From: Burkholderia pyrrocinia | GTDB taxonomy: Bacteria > Pseudomonadota > Gammaproteobacteria > Burkholderiales > Burkholderiaceae | Direction: 5' to 3' | NCBI RefSeq assembly: GCF_018417535.1 | Contig: NZ_CP070977.1 | Coordinates: 2,356,001-2,420,000, forward strand | DNA length: 64,000 nucleotides | Shown here: in pieces, positions 50,045 through 59,452 of the stretch | Position numbering within the stretch: the stretch's first letter is position 1 | Layout of the letters: every line of letters begins with the position of its first letter | Made by a program: the position numbers and the translations under genes | The notes under the pieces: generated by a model | Told to the model about the DNA's origin: nothing | The model's input: the letters and a program-made list of their open reading frames with translations, nothing else | Database searches by the model: none

Positions 50045-51115
50045 ATGATCGAAACCGACAAACTCGCCACCGAGCAGCGGATCATCGCCGCCACGCCCAC
50101 CTCGTCGCACGAGGAGGTGTTCGAACGCGCGCTGCGGCCGCGCCAGCTCGACGACTACGTCGGCCAGGAAAAGGTGCGCGGCCAGCTCGAGATCTTCATC
50201 GAAGCCGCCAAGCGCCGCTCCGAGCCGCTCGACCACGTGCTGCTGTTCGGGCCGCCGGGTCTCGGCAAGACGACGCTCGCGCACATCATCGCGCGCGAGA
50301 TGGGCGTGAACCTGCGCCAGACGTCGGGCCCCGTGCTCGAGCGCGCGGGCGATCTCGCCGCGCTGCTGACGAACCTCGAGGCGAACGACGTGCTGTTCAT
50401 CGACGAGATCCACCGGCTGTCGCCGGTCGTCGAGGAAATCCTGTATCCGGCGCTCGAGGATTACCAGATCGACATCATGATCGGCGAAGGTCCGGCCGCG
50501 CGCAGCGTGAAGCTCGACCTGCAGCCGTTCACGCTGGTCGGCGCGACCACCCGCGCGGGGATGCTGACCAACCCGCTGCGCGACCGTTTCGGGATCGTCT
50601 CGCGCCTCGAGTTCTACGACGCCGATCAACTGTCGCGCATCGTGCGGCGCTCGGCGTCGCTGCTGAACGCGCAGATCGATCCGAACGGCGCACTGGAAAT
50701 CGCGAAGCGCTCGCGCGGCACGCCGCGGATCGCGAACCGGCTGCTGCGCCGCGTGCGCGACTTCGCGGAAGTGAAGGCCGACGGCCAGATTACCGCGGCG
50801 GTGGCCGATGGCGCGCTCGCGATGCTCGACGTCGATCCGGTCGGCTTCGACCTGATGGACCGCAAGCTGCTCGAAGCGATCCTGTACAAGTTCGACGGCG
50901 GCCCGGTCGGCATCGACAACCTCGCAGCGGCGATCGGCGAGGAGCGCGACACGATCGAGGACGTGCTCGAACCGTACCTGATCCAGCAGGGCTTCCTGCA
51001 GCGCACGCCGCGCGGGCGCGTCGCGACACTGCTCACGTACCGCCACTTCGGGCTCTCCGCGCCTGACGCCGGCAGCACCGAACGCGGCATGTGGGATACC
51101 CCCGCCGGGAAGTAA
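50045..51115 (+). CDS. ruvB: Holliday junction branch-migration helicase RuvB
   Basis: The 356-residue AAA+ motor drives branch migration with RuvA. Walker [16 protein letters not shown], Walker [11 protein letters not shown], sensor [18 protein letters not shown] with the arginine finger, and the C-terminal winged helix ([17 protein letters not shown]) are present. Length is normal. Confidence 0.97.
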   Translation: MIETDKLATEQRIIAATPTSSHEEVFERALRPRQLDDYVGQEKVRGQLEIFIEAAKRRSEPLDHVLLFGPPGLGKTTLAHIIAREMGVNLRQTSGPVLERAGDLAALLTNLEANDVLFIDEIHRLSPVVEEILYPALEDYQIDIMIGEGPAARSVKLDLQPFTLVGATTRAGMLTNPLRDRFGIVSRLEFYDADQLSRIVRRSASLLNAQIDPNGALEIAKRSRGTPRIANRLLRRVRDFAEVKADGQITAAVADGALAMLDVDPVGFDLMDRKLLEAILYKFDGGPVGIDNLAAAIGEERDTIEDVLEPYLIQQGFLQRTPRGRVATLLTYRHFGLSAPDAGSTERGMWDTPAGK

Positions 51116-51139
51116 CCGGCCGCCCGAGCCACGCCAGCC

Positions 51140-52093
51140 ATGACGACGCCCCCTAGCCGCCTCCCCGCCTCACCCGCACCGGGCCCGCGCTGGGCGGAAC
51201 CGATCCGCAAGCGGCTCGTGGCCGGCATCACGCACCTGACGGCGAACGGCGGCGGCCCGACGCTCGATCTCTCGTCGCCGCCCGGCGATCCGGGGCTGTT
51301 CGGCCCCGACGCCGTCTGCTGGCGCGTGCATGCCGACTTCACGTCGATGATGACCGGCGGCATCGCCGCGCTGCTGCTGCAGGCGCTCCATCCGCTCGCG
51401 CTCGCGGGCGTCTGGGATCATTCGTCGTTTCGCACCGACATCCTCGGCCGCTTGCGGCGCACCGCCACGTTCATCACCGGCACGACGTTCGGCAGTCGCG
51501 CGGACGCGCTCGCGCTGATCGAGCGCGTGAAAACGATCCACGCCCGCATCTCGGGTACCGCGCCCGACGGTCGGCCGTACCGCGCCGACGATCCGGCGTT
51601 GCTGACCTGGGTGCATGTCGCGGAAGTGTCGAGTTTCCTCGCCGCGCATCTGTGCTACGTGAATCCGGCGCTGTCGGGCGAATTGCAGGACCGCTATTAC
51701 GCCGAAACGGCCTTGGTCGCCGAACTGCTCGGCGCACACGAGGTGCCGCGTTCGCGCGCCGAGATAGCCGCGTATCTCGCGCGCATGCAGCCCGAACTCG
51801 AGGCCGGGCCGCACACCTTCGACGTGATGGCCATCCTGCTGAATGTCCCGGTCGCGAAGCCCGCGCTGCGGCCGGCCGCGTCGCTGATGATGCATGCCGG
51901 GATCGACCTGCTGCCGCCGTGGGCGCAGCGCATGCTCGGCGTGTCGACGTTCGCGCCGTTGCGACGCGCGGTGGTCCGGCCCGGCGTACGGGCCGTCGCC
52001 CCCGTGCTGCGCTGGGCGCTCGTCAACGGCGCGTCGAAGCGCGCACGCCGTCGCGCGACCGCGCCGCCGCCCGACGGCGCCCCGCCTGCCTGA
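51140..52093 (+). CDS. DUF2236 / MpaB-like oxygenase family protein
   Basis: The 317-residue, largely helical protein matches the family of latex-clearing-protein-like b-type haem proteins: VHADFTSMMTGGIAALLLQALHPLALAGVWDHS (start about residue 55) and TWVHVAEVSSFLAAHLCYVN with conserved histidines. Family members include fungal MpaB and actinobacterial Lcp; the substrate here is unknown. It is 24 bases after ruvB but functionally unrelated. No signal peptide is visible. Confidence 0.82.
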   Translation: MTTPPSRLPASPAPGPRWAEPIRKRLVAGITHLTANGGGPTLDLSSPPGDPGLFGPDAVCWRVHADFTSMMTGGIAALLLQALHPLALAGVWDHSSFRTDILGRLRRTATFITGTTFGSRADALALIERVKTIHARISGTAPDGRPYRADDPALLTWVHVAEVSSFLAAHLCYVNPALSGELQDRYYAETALVAELLGAHEVPRSRAEIAAYLARMQPELEAGPHTFDVMAILLNVPVAKPALRPAASLMMHAGIDLLPPWAQRMLGVSTFAPLRRAVVRPGVRAVAPVLRWALVNGASKRARRRATAPPPDGAPPA

Positions 52094-52236
52094 CGATCAG
52101 CTTCCTCGGATCATTTCAATTTACTGTCAAATACCTGTGACAAGCTGACGGGCTTGTACCCGCGCACGGTCGCACGTGCTGCACGCCCCGTCCTTCCGTG
52201 ACCCGCGCGGTGTCCCGCCCACCCGACCGACACCCG

Positions 52237-53367
52237 ATGCCCGCGATGCCACGCCTGCCGATCCGTTTCGCCCTTGCCGCCAGCCTGTCCGCCGTCCTCG
52301 CCCTGTCCGCCTGCGGAGGCGACGATGTCGCCGCGGTCGCGCGCACGGATGCGCAAACGCCGTCCGGCGGCACCACGACGACGCCCACGCCGGCCGCCAC
52401 CGTCACGCCGCAACCGGGCAAATGGAAGAGCGCCCGCACGGGCGACCTGATCGACGTGACGCTCGGCGATCTCCATCCGACGCAGGGCGCGATCGGCTAC
52501 GACCAGATCTACTACAAGCTCGGCCGCTACGAACTGCAGCCCGACAAGAAATTCGACGACTTCTGCGCGGACGAAGGCCTCGGCGGCGTCGCGTCGAACG
52601 GCTATACGGCCCGTTCGGCGCTGCGCGAGCCGGCGAGCTACGCGTGCACGACGGCCGACGCGAACGCCCGCGACCGCTCGGTGCTGAACCCCGTCGTGAT
52701 CGGCCCGAACGGCGATGCGCTGTACCTGACCGACGGCCACCACGGCCTGTCGACCTACTACGAGACGCCCGACGGCGGCCCGGCGCTGCACGTGCACGTC
52801 GTCGTCAAGGACAACCTCAGCGACTACTCGGGCGACGCGTTCTGGCAGCAGATGCAAAGCCGCGGCTATGTGCGCCTCAAGAACGGCGAAGGCAAACCGA
52901 TCACGACCGCACAACTGCCGACCGGGCTCGGCCTGAAACTCGGGATGACGAACGACCGCTACCGGTCGCTCGTCTATTTCACGCGCGACATCGGCTACAG
53001 CAAGCCCGCACAGGCCACCGACTACCTCGAGTTCTACTGGGCCGACTGGCTGCGCGCACAGCCGGACACGTTCTCGCTCGCCGGCTACGACCCGACGCGC
53101 GCCGGCGCGACCGACCCCGATCCGGCAAAAGCCGACACGGGCTACCTGAACGCGGTCTGGAATGCGTCGACGCGCATGGTCGCGGCTACGGACCCCGTGA
53201 TCGACGGCAAGACCGGCGCCGACCTCGGGCGCGCCGATGCGATCAACGGCGGAAAGAAATACAACAAGGGGGAATTCGACAAGCTGCGCCAGCCGATCAC
53301 GGCCGACAAGCCCGGCAAGATCGCCTACGCGCTCGACTACAAGACGCGCCACGGGCTGCCGCAGTAA
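52237..53367 (+). CDS. ParB/sulfiredoxin-like domain lipoprotein
   Basis: The 376-residue protein has a lipoprotein signal (IRFALAASLSAVLALSAC, lipobox LSAC) and a Gly/Thr/Pro-rich linker. A ParB/Srx-type domain follows: DLIDVTLGDLHPTQGAIGYD, PVVIGPNGDALYLTDGHHGL with the DGHH core (about residue 170), and HVHVVVKDNLSD. The match is to the putative ParB-like nuclease family (PF08857-like). Such a domain in an exported lipoprotein is unusual; activity and target are unknown. A GTG at 52198 would extend it without a better signal. Confidence 0.8.
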   Translation: MPAMPRLPIRFALAASLSAVLALSACGGDDVAAVARTDAQTPSGGTTTTPTPAATVTPQPGKWKSARTGDLIDVTLGDLHPTQGAIGYDQIYYKLGRYELQPDKKFDDFCADEGLGGVASNGYTARSALREPASYACTTADANARDRSVLNPVVIGPNGDALYLTDGHHGLSTYYETPDGGPALHVHVVVKDNLSDYSGDAFWQQMQSRGYVRLKNGEGKPITTAQLPTGLGLKLGMTNDRYRSLVYFTRDIGYSKPAQATDYLEFYWADWLRAQPDTFSLAGYDPTRAGATDPDPAKADTGYLNAVWNASTRMVAATDPVIDGKTGADLGRADAINGGKKYNKGEFDKLRQPITADKPGKIAYALDYKTRHGLPQ

Positions 53368-53386
53368 GGATCATGCACGAAGGGAA

Positions 53387-53413
53387 ACCCCGGCCGGCCA
53401 TGCCGGACGGGGT
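53387..53413 (-). terminator. Terminator hairpin between convergent genes
   Basis: ACCCCG(G)CCGGC CAT GCCGG(A)CGGGGT forms a strong hairpin; on the minus strand it is followed by TTTCC, suiting the phosphatase gene. Confidence 0.55.
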
Positions 53414-53421
53414 CTGCAAGC

Positions 53422-54087
53422 CTAGAGTACCTTGCGATACCCGTCATCGTCGTCGCTCGCGGCGTCCAGATGCGACACGTCGGCCCACTGCACGACCTGT
53501 GCGCGGCCATCCACGTAATCGACGACGTTGATGCTGGTGTTGAGCAACTGATAGTTGCGCGGCGCCGACAGATCGAGACCGTTCGCAAAACGGTACACGC
53601 AGTCGAGCACGCCGCCGTGCGCGACGCACGCGATCCGGCCGCCCGAATGCGCGGCGACGATCGGCTCGAGCGCATGCAGCACGCGGTGATAGAACGCGCG
53701 CTGCGACTCGCCGCCTTCCGGCGAGAAGCCCGGATCGCGCGTCTGCCAGGCCGCGTACGCGTCCGGAAACAGCGCCTCGATCTCGGTGCTGTCGTGCCCC
53801 TGGAACGCGCCGTACGAGCGTTCGCGCAACCCGTCCCGCAACTGCAGCGGCAGCCCGAGCGCATCGGCAAAGGGTTGCGCGGTCTGCTGCGCGCGCATCA
53901 GGTCGCTCGAATAGACCGCGTCCATCCGTGCGCCATCGCGCGCCTCTCTCGCGAGCCGCGCGGCCAGCCGCTGCGCCTGCGCGAGACCCGTGTCGGCCAG
54001 CGGGATGTCGATATGGCCCTGGATGCGCTTGATGCGGTTCCAGGCCGTCTCGCCATGGCGAATGAAAAGAATCTGCGTGGTGGCCAT
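53422..54087 (-). CDS. Histidine phosphatase (phosphoglycerate mutase-like) family protein
   Basis: The 221-residue protein has the RHG motif LFIRHGETAWN (phosphohistidine near residue 11), AVYSSDLMRAQQTAQPFADA, the acid/base glutamate in RSYGAFQGHDSTEIE, and the second His in IACVAHGGVLDCV. It resembles GpmB/CobC-like phosphatases rather than cofactor-dependent mutase; substrate unknown. I start at MATTQILFIRHG. It is last in tyrS-dtd-phosphatase. Confidence 0.9.
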   Translation of the reverse strand: MATTQILFIRHGETAWNRIKRIQGHIDIPLADTGLAQAQRLAARLAREARDGARMDAVYSSDLMRAQQTAQPFADALGLPLQLRDGLRERSYGAFQGHDSTEIEALFPDAYAAWQTRDPGFSPEGGESQRAFYHRVLHALEPIVAAHSGGRIACVAHGGVLDCVYRFANGLDLSAPRNYQLLNTSINVVDYVDGRAQVVQWADVSHLDAASDDDDGYRKVL

Positions 54088-54110
54088 CGCGGGACGTCTC
54101 CGGGGAAGCA

Positions 54111-54569
54111 TCAGGGCCGCACTTGCAGCCAGAACGTGACAGGGCCGTCGTTGACGAGCGACACCTGCATGTCGGCGCCGAACTCGCCCGTCTCGACGAC
54201 GGGATGGCGCGCCCGCGCGGCCGCGACGAAATAGTCGAACAGCCGCGCGCCTTCGTCGGGCGGCGCGGCCGGCGTGAAGCTCGGGCGCAGCCCGCTGTTG
54301 GTATCGGCCGCCAGCGTGAACTGCGACACGAGCAGCAGGCCGCCTGCGCGGCCCGCACCGTCGATATTCGACACCGGAAGGTTCATCTTGCCGGCCGCGT
54401 CGCTGAACACGCGGTAGCCGAGCAGCTTCGCGAGCAACTTGTCGGCCGCCGCGTCGGTGTCGCCGCGCTCCGCGCAGACCAGCGCGAGCAGGCCCGCGCC
54501 GATCTCGCCCGTCGTGCGGTCGCCGACGCGCACGTCGGCGCGCTTCACGCGCTGGATCAGCGCGATCAT
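54111..54569 (-). CDS. dtd: D-aminoacyl-tRNA deacylase
   Basis: The 152-residue protein removes D-amino acids (and glycine) mischarged onto t[20 protein letters not shown], the catalytic-site [17 protein letters not shown] and the cross-subunit Gly-cisPro-type [12 protein letters not shown] are present. Its ATG overlaps the tyrS stop (ATGA), coupling it to the tRNA synthetase most known for D-tyrosine charging. Confidence 0.96.
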   Translation of the reverse strand: MIALIQRVKRADVRVGDRTTGEIGAGLLALVCAERGDTDAAADKLLAKLLGYRVFSDAAGKMNLPVSNIDGAGRAGGLLLVSQFTLAADTNSGLRPSFTPAAPPDEGARLFDYFVAAARARHPVVETGEFGADMQVSLVNDGPVTFWLQVRP

Positions 54570-55807
54570 GCGGTCAGCGTGACGCGCGCGAAGCGGCGCT
54601 TGCCGACCTGCACGACGAACTCGCCGGCCTCGACCTTCAGGCCCTTGTCCGACACGGTCGCGCCGTCGATCTTCACGCCGCCCTGCTCGATGTTGCGCAG
54701 CGCCTCGCTCGTCGACGGCACGAGGCCGGCCTGCTTCAGCAACTGGCCGATCGCGAGCGGCGCGCCGGCGAGCGTGACCGACGGAATATCGTCCGGCACG
54801 CCGCCCTTCGCGCGGTGGTTGAAGTCTTCGAGCGCACGCTCGGCGTCGGGCTGCGAGTGGAACCGCGCGACGATTTCCTGCGCGAGCAGCACCTTGAAGT
54901 CGCGCGGGTTGCGGCCGCCTTCGGCCTCGCGCCTGAAGCCGGCGATCTCGTCGAGGCTGCGGAACGACAGCAGCTCGAAGTAACGCCACATCAGCGAGTC
55001 CGAGATGCTCATCAGCTTGCCGAACATGTCGGTCGGCTTCTCGCTGATGCCGACGTAGTTGCCCTTCGACTTCGACATCTTCTCGACGCCGTCGAGACCC
55101 TCGAGCAGCGGCATCGTCAGGATGCACTGCTGTTCCTGGCCGTACTGCTTCTGCAGTTCGCGGCCGACCAGCAGGTTGAACTTCTGGTCGGTGCCGCCGA
55201 GTTCGAGATCGGCGTTCAGCGCGACCGAATCGTAGCCCTGCATCAGCGGGTACAGGAATTCGTGGATCGAGATCGGCACGCCGCCCTGGAAACGCTTCGT
55301 GAAATCCTCGCGCTCGAGGATCCGCGCGACCGTGTAGCGCGACGCGAGCTTGATCATCCCGTCCGCGCCGAGCGGCATCGACCATTCGCTGTTGTAGCGG
55401 ATCTCGGTCTTTTCGCGATCGAGCACGAGTGCGGCCTGCTCGAAGTAGGTCTTCGCGTTCGACTCGATCTGCTCGCGCGTGAGCGGCGGGCGCGTCGCGT
55501 TGCGGCCCGACGGATCGCCGATCAGCGACGTGAAATCGCCGATCAGGAAGATCACCGTGTGGCCGAGGTCCTGAAGCTGACGCATCTTGTTCAGCACGAC
55601 CGTATGGCCGATGTGGATGTCGGGCGCGGTCGGGTCGAGGCCGAGCTTGATGCGAAGCGGCGTGCCGGTGGCCGCGCTGCGCGCGAGCTTCTGCGCGAAC
55701 TCTTCCTCGATCAGCAGCTCGTCGACGCCGCGCTTCGTGACGGCGAGCGCATGCCGGACTTCGTCGGTGATCGGGAAAACGGGCTTGGAACTGGGTTCGG
55801 TGCTCAT
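54566..55807 (-). CDS. tyrS: Tyrosyl-tRNA synthetase
   Basis: The 413-residue class I synthetase has the HIGH motif in [36 protein letters not shown] and the KMSKS loop in [15 protein letters not shown]-terminal S4 domain ([20 protein letters not shown]) follows. It is the TyrZ-like subfamily by motif spacing. The open frame continues 62 codons upstream without homology; the ATG giving [12 protein letters not shown] is used. Confidence 0.96.
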   Translation of the reverse strand: MSTEPSSKPVFPITDEVRHALAVTKRGVDELLIEEEFAQKLARSAATGTPLRIKLGLDPTAPDIHIGHTVVLNKMRQLQDLGHTVIFLIGDFTSLIGDPSGRNATRPPLTREQIESNAKTYFEQAALVLDREKTEIRYNSEWSMPLGADGMIKLASRYTVARILEREDFTKRFQGGVPISIHEFLYPLMQGYDSVALNADLELGGTDQKFNLLVGRELQKQYGQEQQCILTMPLLEGLDGVEKMSKSKGNYVGISEKPTDMFGKLMSISDSLMWRYFELLSFRSLDEIAGFRREAEGGRNPRDFKVLLAQEIVARFHSQPDAERALEDFNHRAKGGVPDDIPSVTLAGAPLAIGQLLKQAGLVPSTSEALRNIEQGGVKIDGATVSDKGLKVEAGEFVVQVGKRRFARVTLTA

Positions 55808-55949
55808 TGGTGCCAGGAAGAATGTCGCAAAAACAGGGATTTTCCCATAACTTGCGCGCGCATCGCTTAACGGCGCGTCACGTTGCGCGGATAATCGGGC
55901 GCAAGGTGCGCGGCACGGGCCCGCGCCGTACGATCCAGGAGAACCCAAC

Positions 55950-57098
55950 GTGCCGCAACGACAGCCGCAAAACGTCCATCCGGCCGACGGCATCTACTTC
56001 GGGCTGATGTCGGGAACCAGCATGGACGGCGTCGACGGTGTCGCCGTGCGCTTCGAGGCCGGCAAGGCGCCGGCCGTGCTCGCGGAAGCGTTCGTCGGCT
56101 TCGCGCAATCGCTGCGCGACGCGCTGTTCGCGCTGCAGCAGCCCGGCGACAACGAGATCGACCGCGAATCGCTCGCGGCAAACGCGCTCGTCACGCGCTA
56201 CGCGGTGTGTTGCCACGAATTGCAGCGCACCGCCGGGCTGTCGCGCGACGAGATCCGCGCGATCGGCGTGCACGGCCAGACGGTGCGCCATCGCCCCGAG
56301 CGCGGCTATACGCGGCAACTCAACAACCCGGCGCTGCTCGCGGAGCTGACCCAGGTCGATGTGATCGCCGATTTCCGCAGCCGCGATGTGGCCGCCGGCG
56401 GCCACGGCGCGCCGCTCGCACCGGCGTTTCATGCGACGGTGTTCGGTGCGCCGGGCGAGACGCGCGTCGTCTGCAACCTCGGCGGGATCAGCAACATCAC
56501 GATCCTGCCCGGCGAAGGCGGCGACGTGCGCGGCTTCGACTGCGGCCCCGCGAATGCGCTGATCGATGCGTGGGCGACCCGCCATCTCGGCAAGCCGTAC
56601 GACGACGGCGGCAAGTTCGCCGCGCGCGGCACCGTGCACGCGCCGCTGCTCGAAGCACTGCTCGACGAACCGTATTTCACCGCGCCGCCGCCGAAAAGCA
56701 CCGGACGCGACCTGTTCAATCCCGCATGGCTCGACGCGAAGCTCGCCGCGTTCGCGCAGGTCGCGCCGCAGGACGTGCAGGCGACCCTCACGGTGCTCAC
56801 CGCCGTCTCGGTCGCACGCGAGATCGCGCAGCACGCACCCGGCTGCAAGGCCGTCTTCGTGTGCGGCGGCGGTGCGCGCAATCCGGTGCTGCTCGACGCG
56901 CTCCGGCATGCGCTGCGCGAGGCCGGCGTGCCGGCCACAGTCGATACGACGGCCGCGCTCGGCGTGCCGCCGCAACAGGTCGAGGCGCTCGCGTTCGCGT
57001 GGCTCGCGTACCGCTTCACCGCGCGCCAGCCCGGCAATCTCGCGACGGTCACCGGTGCGCCCGGCAACCGCGTGCTCGGCGCGCTCTACCCGCGCTGA
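55950..57098 (+). CDS. anmK: Anhydro-N-acetylmuramic acid kinase
   Basis: AnmK phosphorylates 1,6-anhydroMurNAc during peptidoglycan recycling. The 382-residue protein has [20 protein letters not shown] (phosphate-1 loop), [34 protein letters not shown] and [13 protein letters not shown]. The start codon is GTG preceded by AGGAGAA. It is divergent from tyrS, an arrangement common in proteobacteria. Confidence 0.95.
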   Translation: MPQRQPQNVHPADGIYFGLMSGTSMDGVDGVAVRFEAGKAPAVLAEAFVGFAQSLRDALFALQQPGDNEIDRESLAANALVTRYAVCCHELQRTAGLSRDEIRAIGVHGQTVRHRPERGYTRQLNNPALLAELTQVDVIADFRSRDVAAGGHGAPLAPAFHATVFGAPGETRVVCNLGGISNITILPGEGGDVRGFDCGPANALIDAWATRHLGKPYDDGGKFAARGTVHAPLLEALLDEPYFTAPPPKSTGRDLFNPAWLDAKLAAFAQVAPQDVQATLTVLTAVSVAREIAQHAPGCKAVFVCGGGARNPVLLDALRHALREAGVPATVDTTAALGVPPQQVEALAFAWLAYRFTARQPGNLATVTGAPGNRVLGALYPR

Positions 57099-57136
57099 CG
57101 CGATAGCTGCCGCGCGGCGGGTGCCACGCACGGGCA

Positions 57137-57166
57137 TAAAAAAACGGGGCATGAAGCCCCGTTTTT
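57137..57166. terminator. Bidirectional terminator between anmK and erpA
   Basis: AAAAACGGGGC ATGAA GCCCCGTTTTT has A and T tracts on both sides and serves the two convergent genes. Confidence 0.92.
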
Positions 57167-57200
57167 CATTCCGGCGAACCGGCGCGGATCTGCCGTACGC

Positions 57201-57572
57201 TCAGACCGAGAACGACGAGCCGCACCCGCAGGTGGTGGTCGCGTTCGGGTTCTTGATCACGAACTGGGCGCCGTTGATGTCGTCCTTGTAGTCGATCTCG
57301 GCACCGACCAGGTACTGGTAGCTCATCGAGTCGATCAGGAGCTGGACGCCGTTCTTGTTCATCACGGTGTCGTCCTCGTTGACTTCCTCGTCGAACGTGA
57401 AGCCATACTGGAAGCCGGAGCAGCCGCCACCCTGCACGAACACGCGCAGCTTCAGGTCGGGATTGCCCTCTTCGTCGATCAGTTGCTTGACCTTGTCGGC
57501 CGCGGCGTCGGTGAAGACGAACGGAAGCGGCATTTCGGTCGTCGTTGCTGCGGATTCGGTAACAGCGTTCAT
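57201..57572 (-). CDS. erpA: Iron-sulfur cluster insertion protein ErpA
   Basis: The 123-residue A-type carrier delivers [4Fe-4S] clusters to apoproteins. Cluster cysteines are in [20 protein letters not shown] and the C-terminal [12 protein letters not shown]. It follows rplM-rpsI on the same strand with a terminator between them. Ribosome binding site is GGAGAG. Confidence 0.96.
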   Translation of the reverse strand: MNAVTESAATTTEMPLPFVFTDAAADKVKQLIDEEGNPDLKLRVFVQGGGCSGFQYGFTFDEEVNEDDTVMNKNGVQLLIDSMSYQYLVGAEIDYKDDINGAQFVIKNPNATTTCGCGSSFSV

Positions 57573-57713
57573 TGCGAACTCTCCAAAAAGCTTTAGCCGC
57601 TATTGTAGGGCCGATCAGAAGATCGTGCTGAAGTCCATGAAATCAATAGGTTCTTGTCGATTTCATCAAACCTGCCCGTGCGAGCCGCCGCAGCGCGGGC
57701 CTGGCAGCGGGCA

Positions 57714-57748
57714 TAAAAAAACCGCCAGCGCGAAAGCTGGCGGTTTTT
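57714..57748 (-). terminator. Rho-independent terminator after rpsI
   Basis: On the minus strand AACCGCCAGC TTTCGC GCTGGCGGTT is followed by TTTTTT. Confidence 0.93.
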
Positions 57749-57790
57749 CCGGCGAACGCCGCCCGGAAGCGGCGCGGCCATGAAGCGGAA

Positions 57791-58183
57791 TTAACGCTTC
57801 GAGAACTGCTTGGCGCGGCGTGCCTTGCGCAGACCGACCTTCTTACGCTCGACTTCACGCGCATCGCGCGTCACGAAGCCTGCGCTCGACAGCGACGGCT
57901 TCAGCGTCGCATCGTAGTCGATCAGTGCACGGGTGATGCCGTGGCGCACTGCGCCTGCCTGACCCGTTTCGCCGCCGCCCGTCACGTTCACCTTGATGTC
58001 GAACGTCTGGCCGTGGTTCGTGAGTTCCAGCGGTTGACGCACGATCATCAGCGACGTTTCGCGCGAGAAGTAGTCAGCGATGGGCTTGCCGTTGACGACG
58101 ATGTCGCCCTTGCCAGCCTTGATGAAGACACGTGCGACTGCGCTCTTGCGGCGGCCCGTACCGTAGTTCCAGTTACCGATCAT
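57791..58183 (-). CDS. rpsI: 30S ribosomal protein S9
   Basis: The 130-residue protein begins [20 protein letters not shown] and ends [16 protein letters not shown], the conserved basic tail that touches the P-site tRNA. It follows rplM by 10 bases. Confidence 0.98.
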   Translation of the reverse strand: MIGNWNYGTGRRKSAVARVFIKAGKGDIVVNGKPIADYFSRETSLMIVRQPLELTNHGQTFDIKVNVTGGGETGQAGAVRHGITRALIDYDATLKPSLSSAGFVTRDAREVERKKVGLRKARRAKQFSKR

Positions 58184-58193
58184 GTGGGTCCCC

Positions 58194-58622
58194 TTAGATC
58201 TCGAGCGCCTTCGGCTGTTGAGCCGAATGCGGATGCGTCGCTTCTGCGTAGACCTTCAGCTTCTTGATCATCGCGTAGCCGAGCGGGCCCTTCGGCAGCA
58301 TGCCCTTGACCGCCTTCTCGAGCGCACGGCCCGGGAAGCGTTCCTGCATCTTGCCGAACGTCGTTTCATAGATACCGCCCGGGTAACCCGAGTGACGGTA
58401 GTACTTCTTGTCCAGCGTCTTGTTGCCCGTGACCTTCAACTTGCTCGCGTTGATGATGATGATGAAATCACCAGTGTCGACGTGCGGGGTGAACTCAGGC
58501 TTGTGCTTGCCGCGCAGACGGCGTGCCACTTCGCTGGCAACACGGCCGAGAACCTTATCCGTCGCGTCAATCACGTACCATTCGCGCGTCACCTCATGGG
58601 CTTTTGCGGAAAACGTCTTCAT
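58194..58622 (-). CDS. rplM: 50S ribosomal protein L13
   Basis: The 142-residue protein starts [20 protein letters not shown] and contains [20 protein letters not shown] and YRHSGYPGG, all standard L13. The open frame continues 34 codons upstream, but the ATG at 58622 gives exactly the family length. It is first of rplM-rpsI with a long 5' leader. Confidence 0.98.
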
Positions 58623-58743
58623 GATCGATCCAAAAAAAATGCTTTGCCCGATGTGTTCTTCCTGCTTGTCTGTGTGCGCTTCGAGGCGCGGTGCAGGCTC
58701 TCCCTGTTCTTTTTCCGTGGGCATGAATGCGGAAAAGCCCTGA

Positions 58744-58773
58744 ATTATAAAGGAAATACGGCGAAGCGGTCAA
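58744..58773 (-). promoter_or_regulatory. Promoter of rplM-rpsI
   Basis: On the minus strand TTGACC (58773-58768), an 18-base spacer and TATAAT (58749-58744) form a strong sigma70 promoter. The predicted leader to the rplM ATG is about 115 bases. Confidence 0.8.
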
Positions 58774-58932
58774 AGGGAATCCACGTCCCGTGTCCGTGGC
58801 GCCCGAAATGGGCCAAAATCCGGTCGTGCCCGACAAACCAGGCGAACCGAGCGCCCGGGGAGGCACCCATCGACGCGCGGCACATGACCTTGCCGCGCCA
58901 GACCGGCCGAACACGGAAAACAACAAACAAGC

Positions 58933-59238
58933 ATGATGAAACAACGACTCACGCCCTTCTTCGCGGCCGCGCTGCTGGCCGCCGCGGCGCCTGCCGTCGC
59001 CGCTCAGGCCGGCTGCGAAGCCAAGCTCGACGCGCTCGATGCGCGCATTGCCGAAGCCCGGACCGCCCATGCCGAGGATCGCGTCGCCCGCCTGCGCGCG
59101 GTGCGCGAACGCGTCCGCCACTTCTGCGCGCGCGGCCACGGCCATGCGTCGGCCGTCCGCGCGCCGGCACCCGACGCACGCTCGCACGGCACGCCGCCCG
59201 ACGCGACTTCGCAGCCGGTCGCGCGACAGCCCGCGTGA
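58933..59238 (+). CDS. DUF1090-like small exported protein
   Basis: The 101-residue protein has a signal peptide (FFAAALLAAAAPAVAAQA, cleavage near residue 24) followed by GCEAKLDALDARIAEARTAH and RLRAVRERVRHFCARG, which resembles the start of DUF1090 (YqjC-type) proteins: two cysteines bracketing a charged helix. The rest is a Pro/Ala-rich tail. Family members are longer, so this is a short form. Function unknown, periplasmic by signal. Confidence 0.7.
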   Translation: MMKQRLTPFFAAALLAAAAPAVAAQAGCEAKLDALDARIAEARTAHAEDRVARLRAVRERVRHFCARGHGHASAVRAPAPDARSHGTPPDATSQPVARQPA

Positions 59239-59283
59239 CGATCTCGGGGCACGCAAGCCGCGCGCCGATGTTTGCATGAGACG

Positions 59284-59374
59284 AAAAAAAGCCCGAACGG
59301 CTGGTTCGGGCTTAATCCACCATAGGAGGAGGGTGGAGGAGACATTCGGAGGTTGCCGCAGCGCGACAACCAAT
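59284..59374 (-). ncRNA. Candidate small RNA (about 91 nt) with anti-Shine-Dalgarno loop
   Basis: A complete transcription unit lies on the minus strand: a promoter (59410-59382), then about 91 bases, then a Rho-independent terminator. Three hairpins can form. The first is GGTTGTCGC / GCGGCAACC with a tiny loop. The second is TCCACC / GGTGGA with the loop CTCCTCCTAT, complementary to AGGAGG ribosome binding sites. The third is the terminator AAGCCCGAAC CAGCC GTTCGGGCTT plus T7 (59284-59290). A further CU-rich stretch TGTCTCCTCC precedes the second hairpin. No ORF explains it. It may match a transcriptomically described Burkholderia sRNA, which I cannot check. Confidence 0.75.
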
Positions 59375-59381
59375 GAGGCTC

Positions 59382-59410
59382 ATTATACGAACGCGCCGCT
59401 AAGTCCACAA
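59382..59410 (-). promoter_or_regulatory. Promoter of the candidate small RNA
   Basis: TTGTGG (59410-59405), exactly 17 bases, TATAAT (59387-59382). It matches the sigma70 consensus at all -10 positions and 4 of 6 -35 positions, with no protein gene downstream before the terminator. Confidence 0.8.
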
Positions 59411-59412
59411 GA

Positions 59413-59452
59413 AAATTTGCATTACGAAATCACACACCATAATGCGAAATTT
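59413..59452. promoter_or_regulatory. Imperfect 40-base dyad next to the small RNA -35
   Basis: AAATTTGCATTA and TAATGCGAAATTT form an inverted repeat whose inner arms GCATTA-N15-TAATGC are perfect. It abuts the -35 of the small RNA promoter by two bases, the usual place for an activator. The spacing would suit a LysR-type dimer or tetramer. Confidence 0.55.

Noticed and set aside
55808..55993. Upstream extension of tyrS by 62 codons
   Set aside because: The added residues have no family counterpart and overlap the anmK start region; the ATG at 55807 gives normal length.
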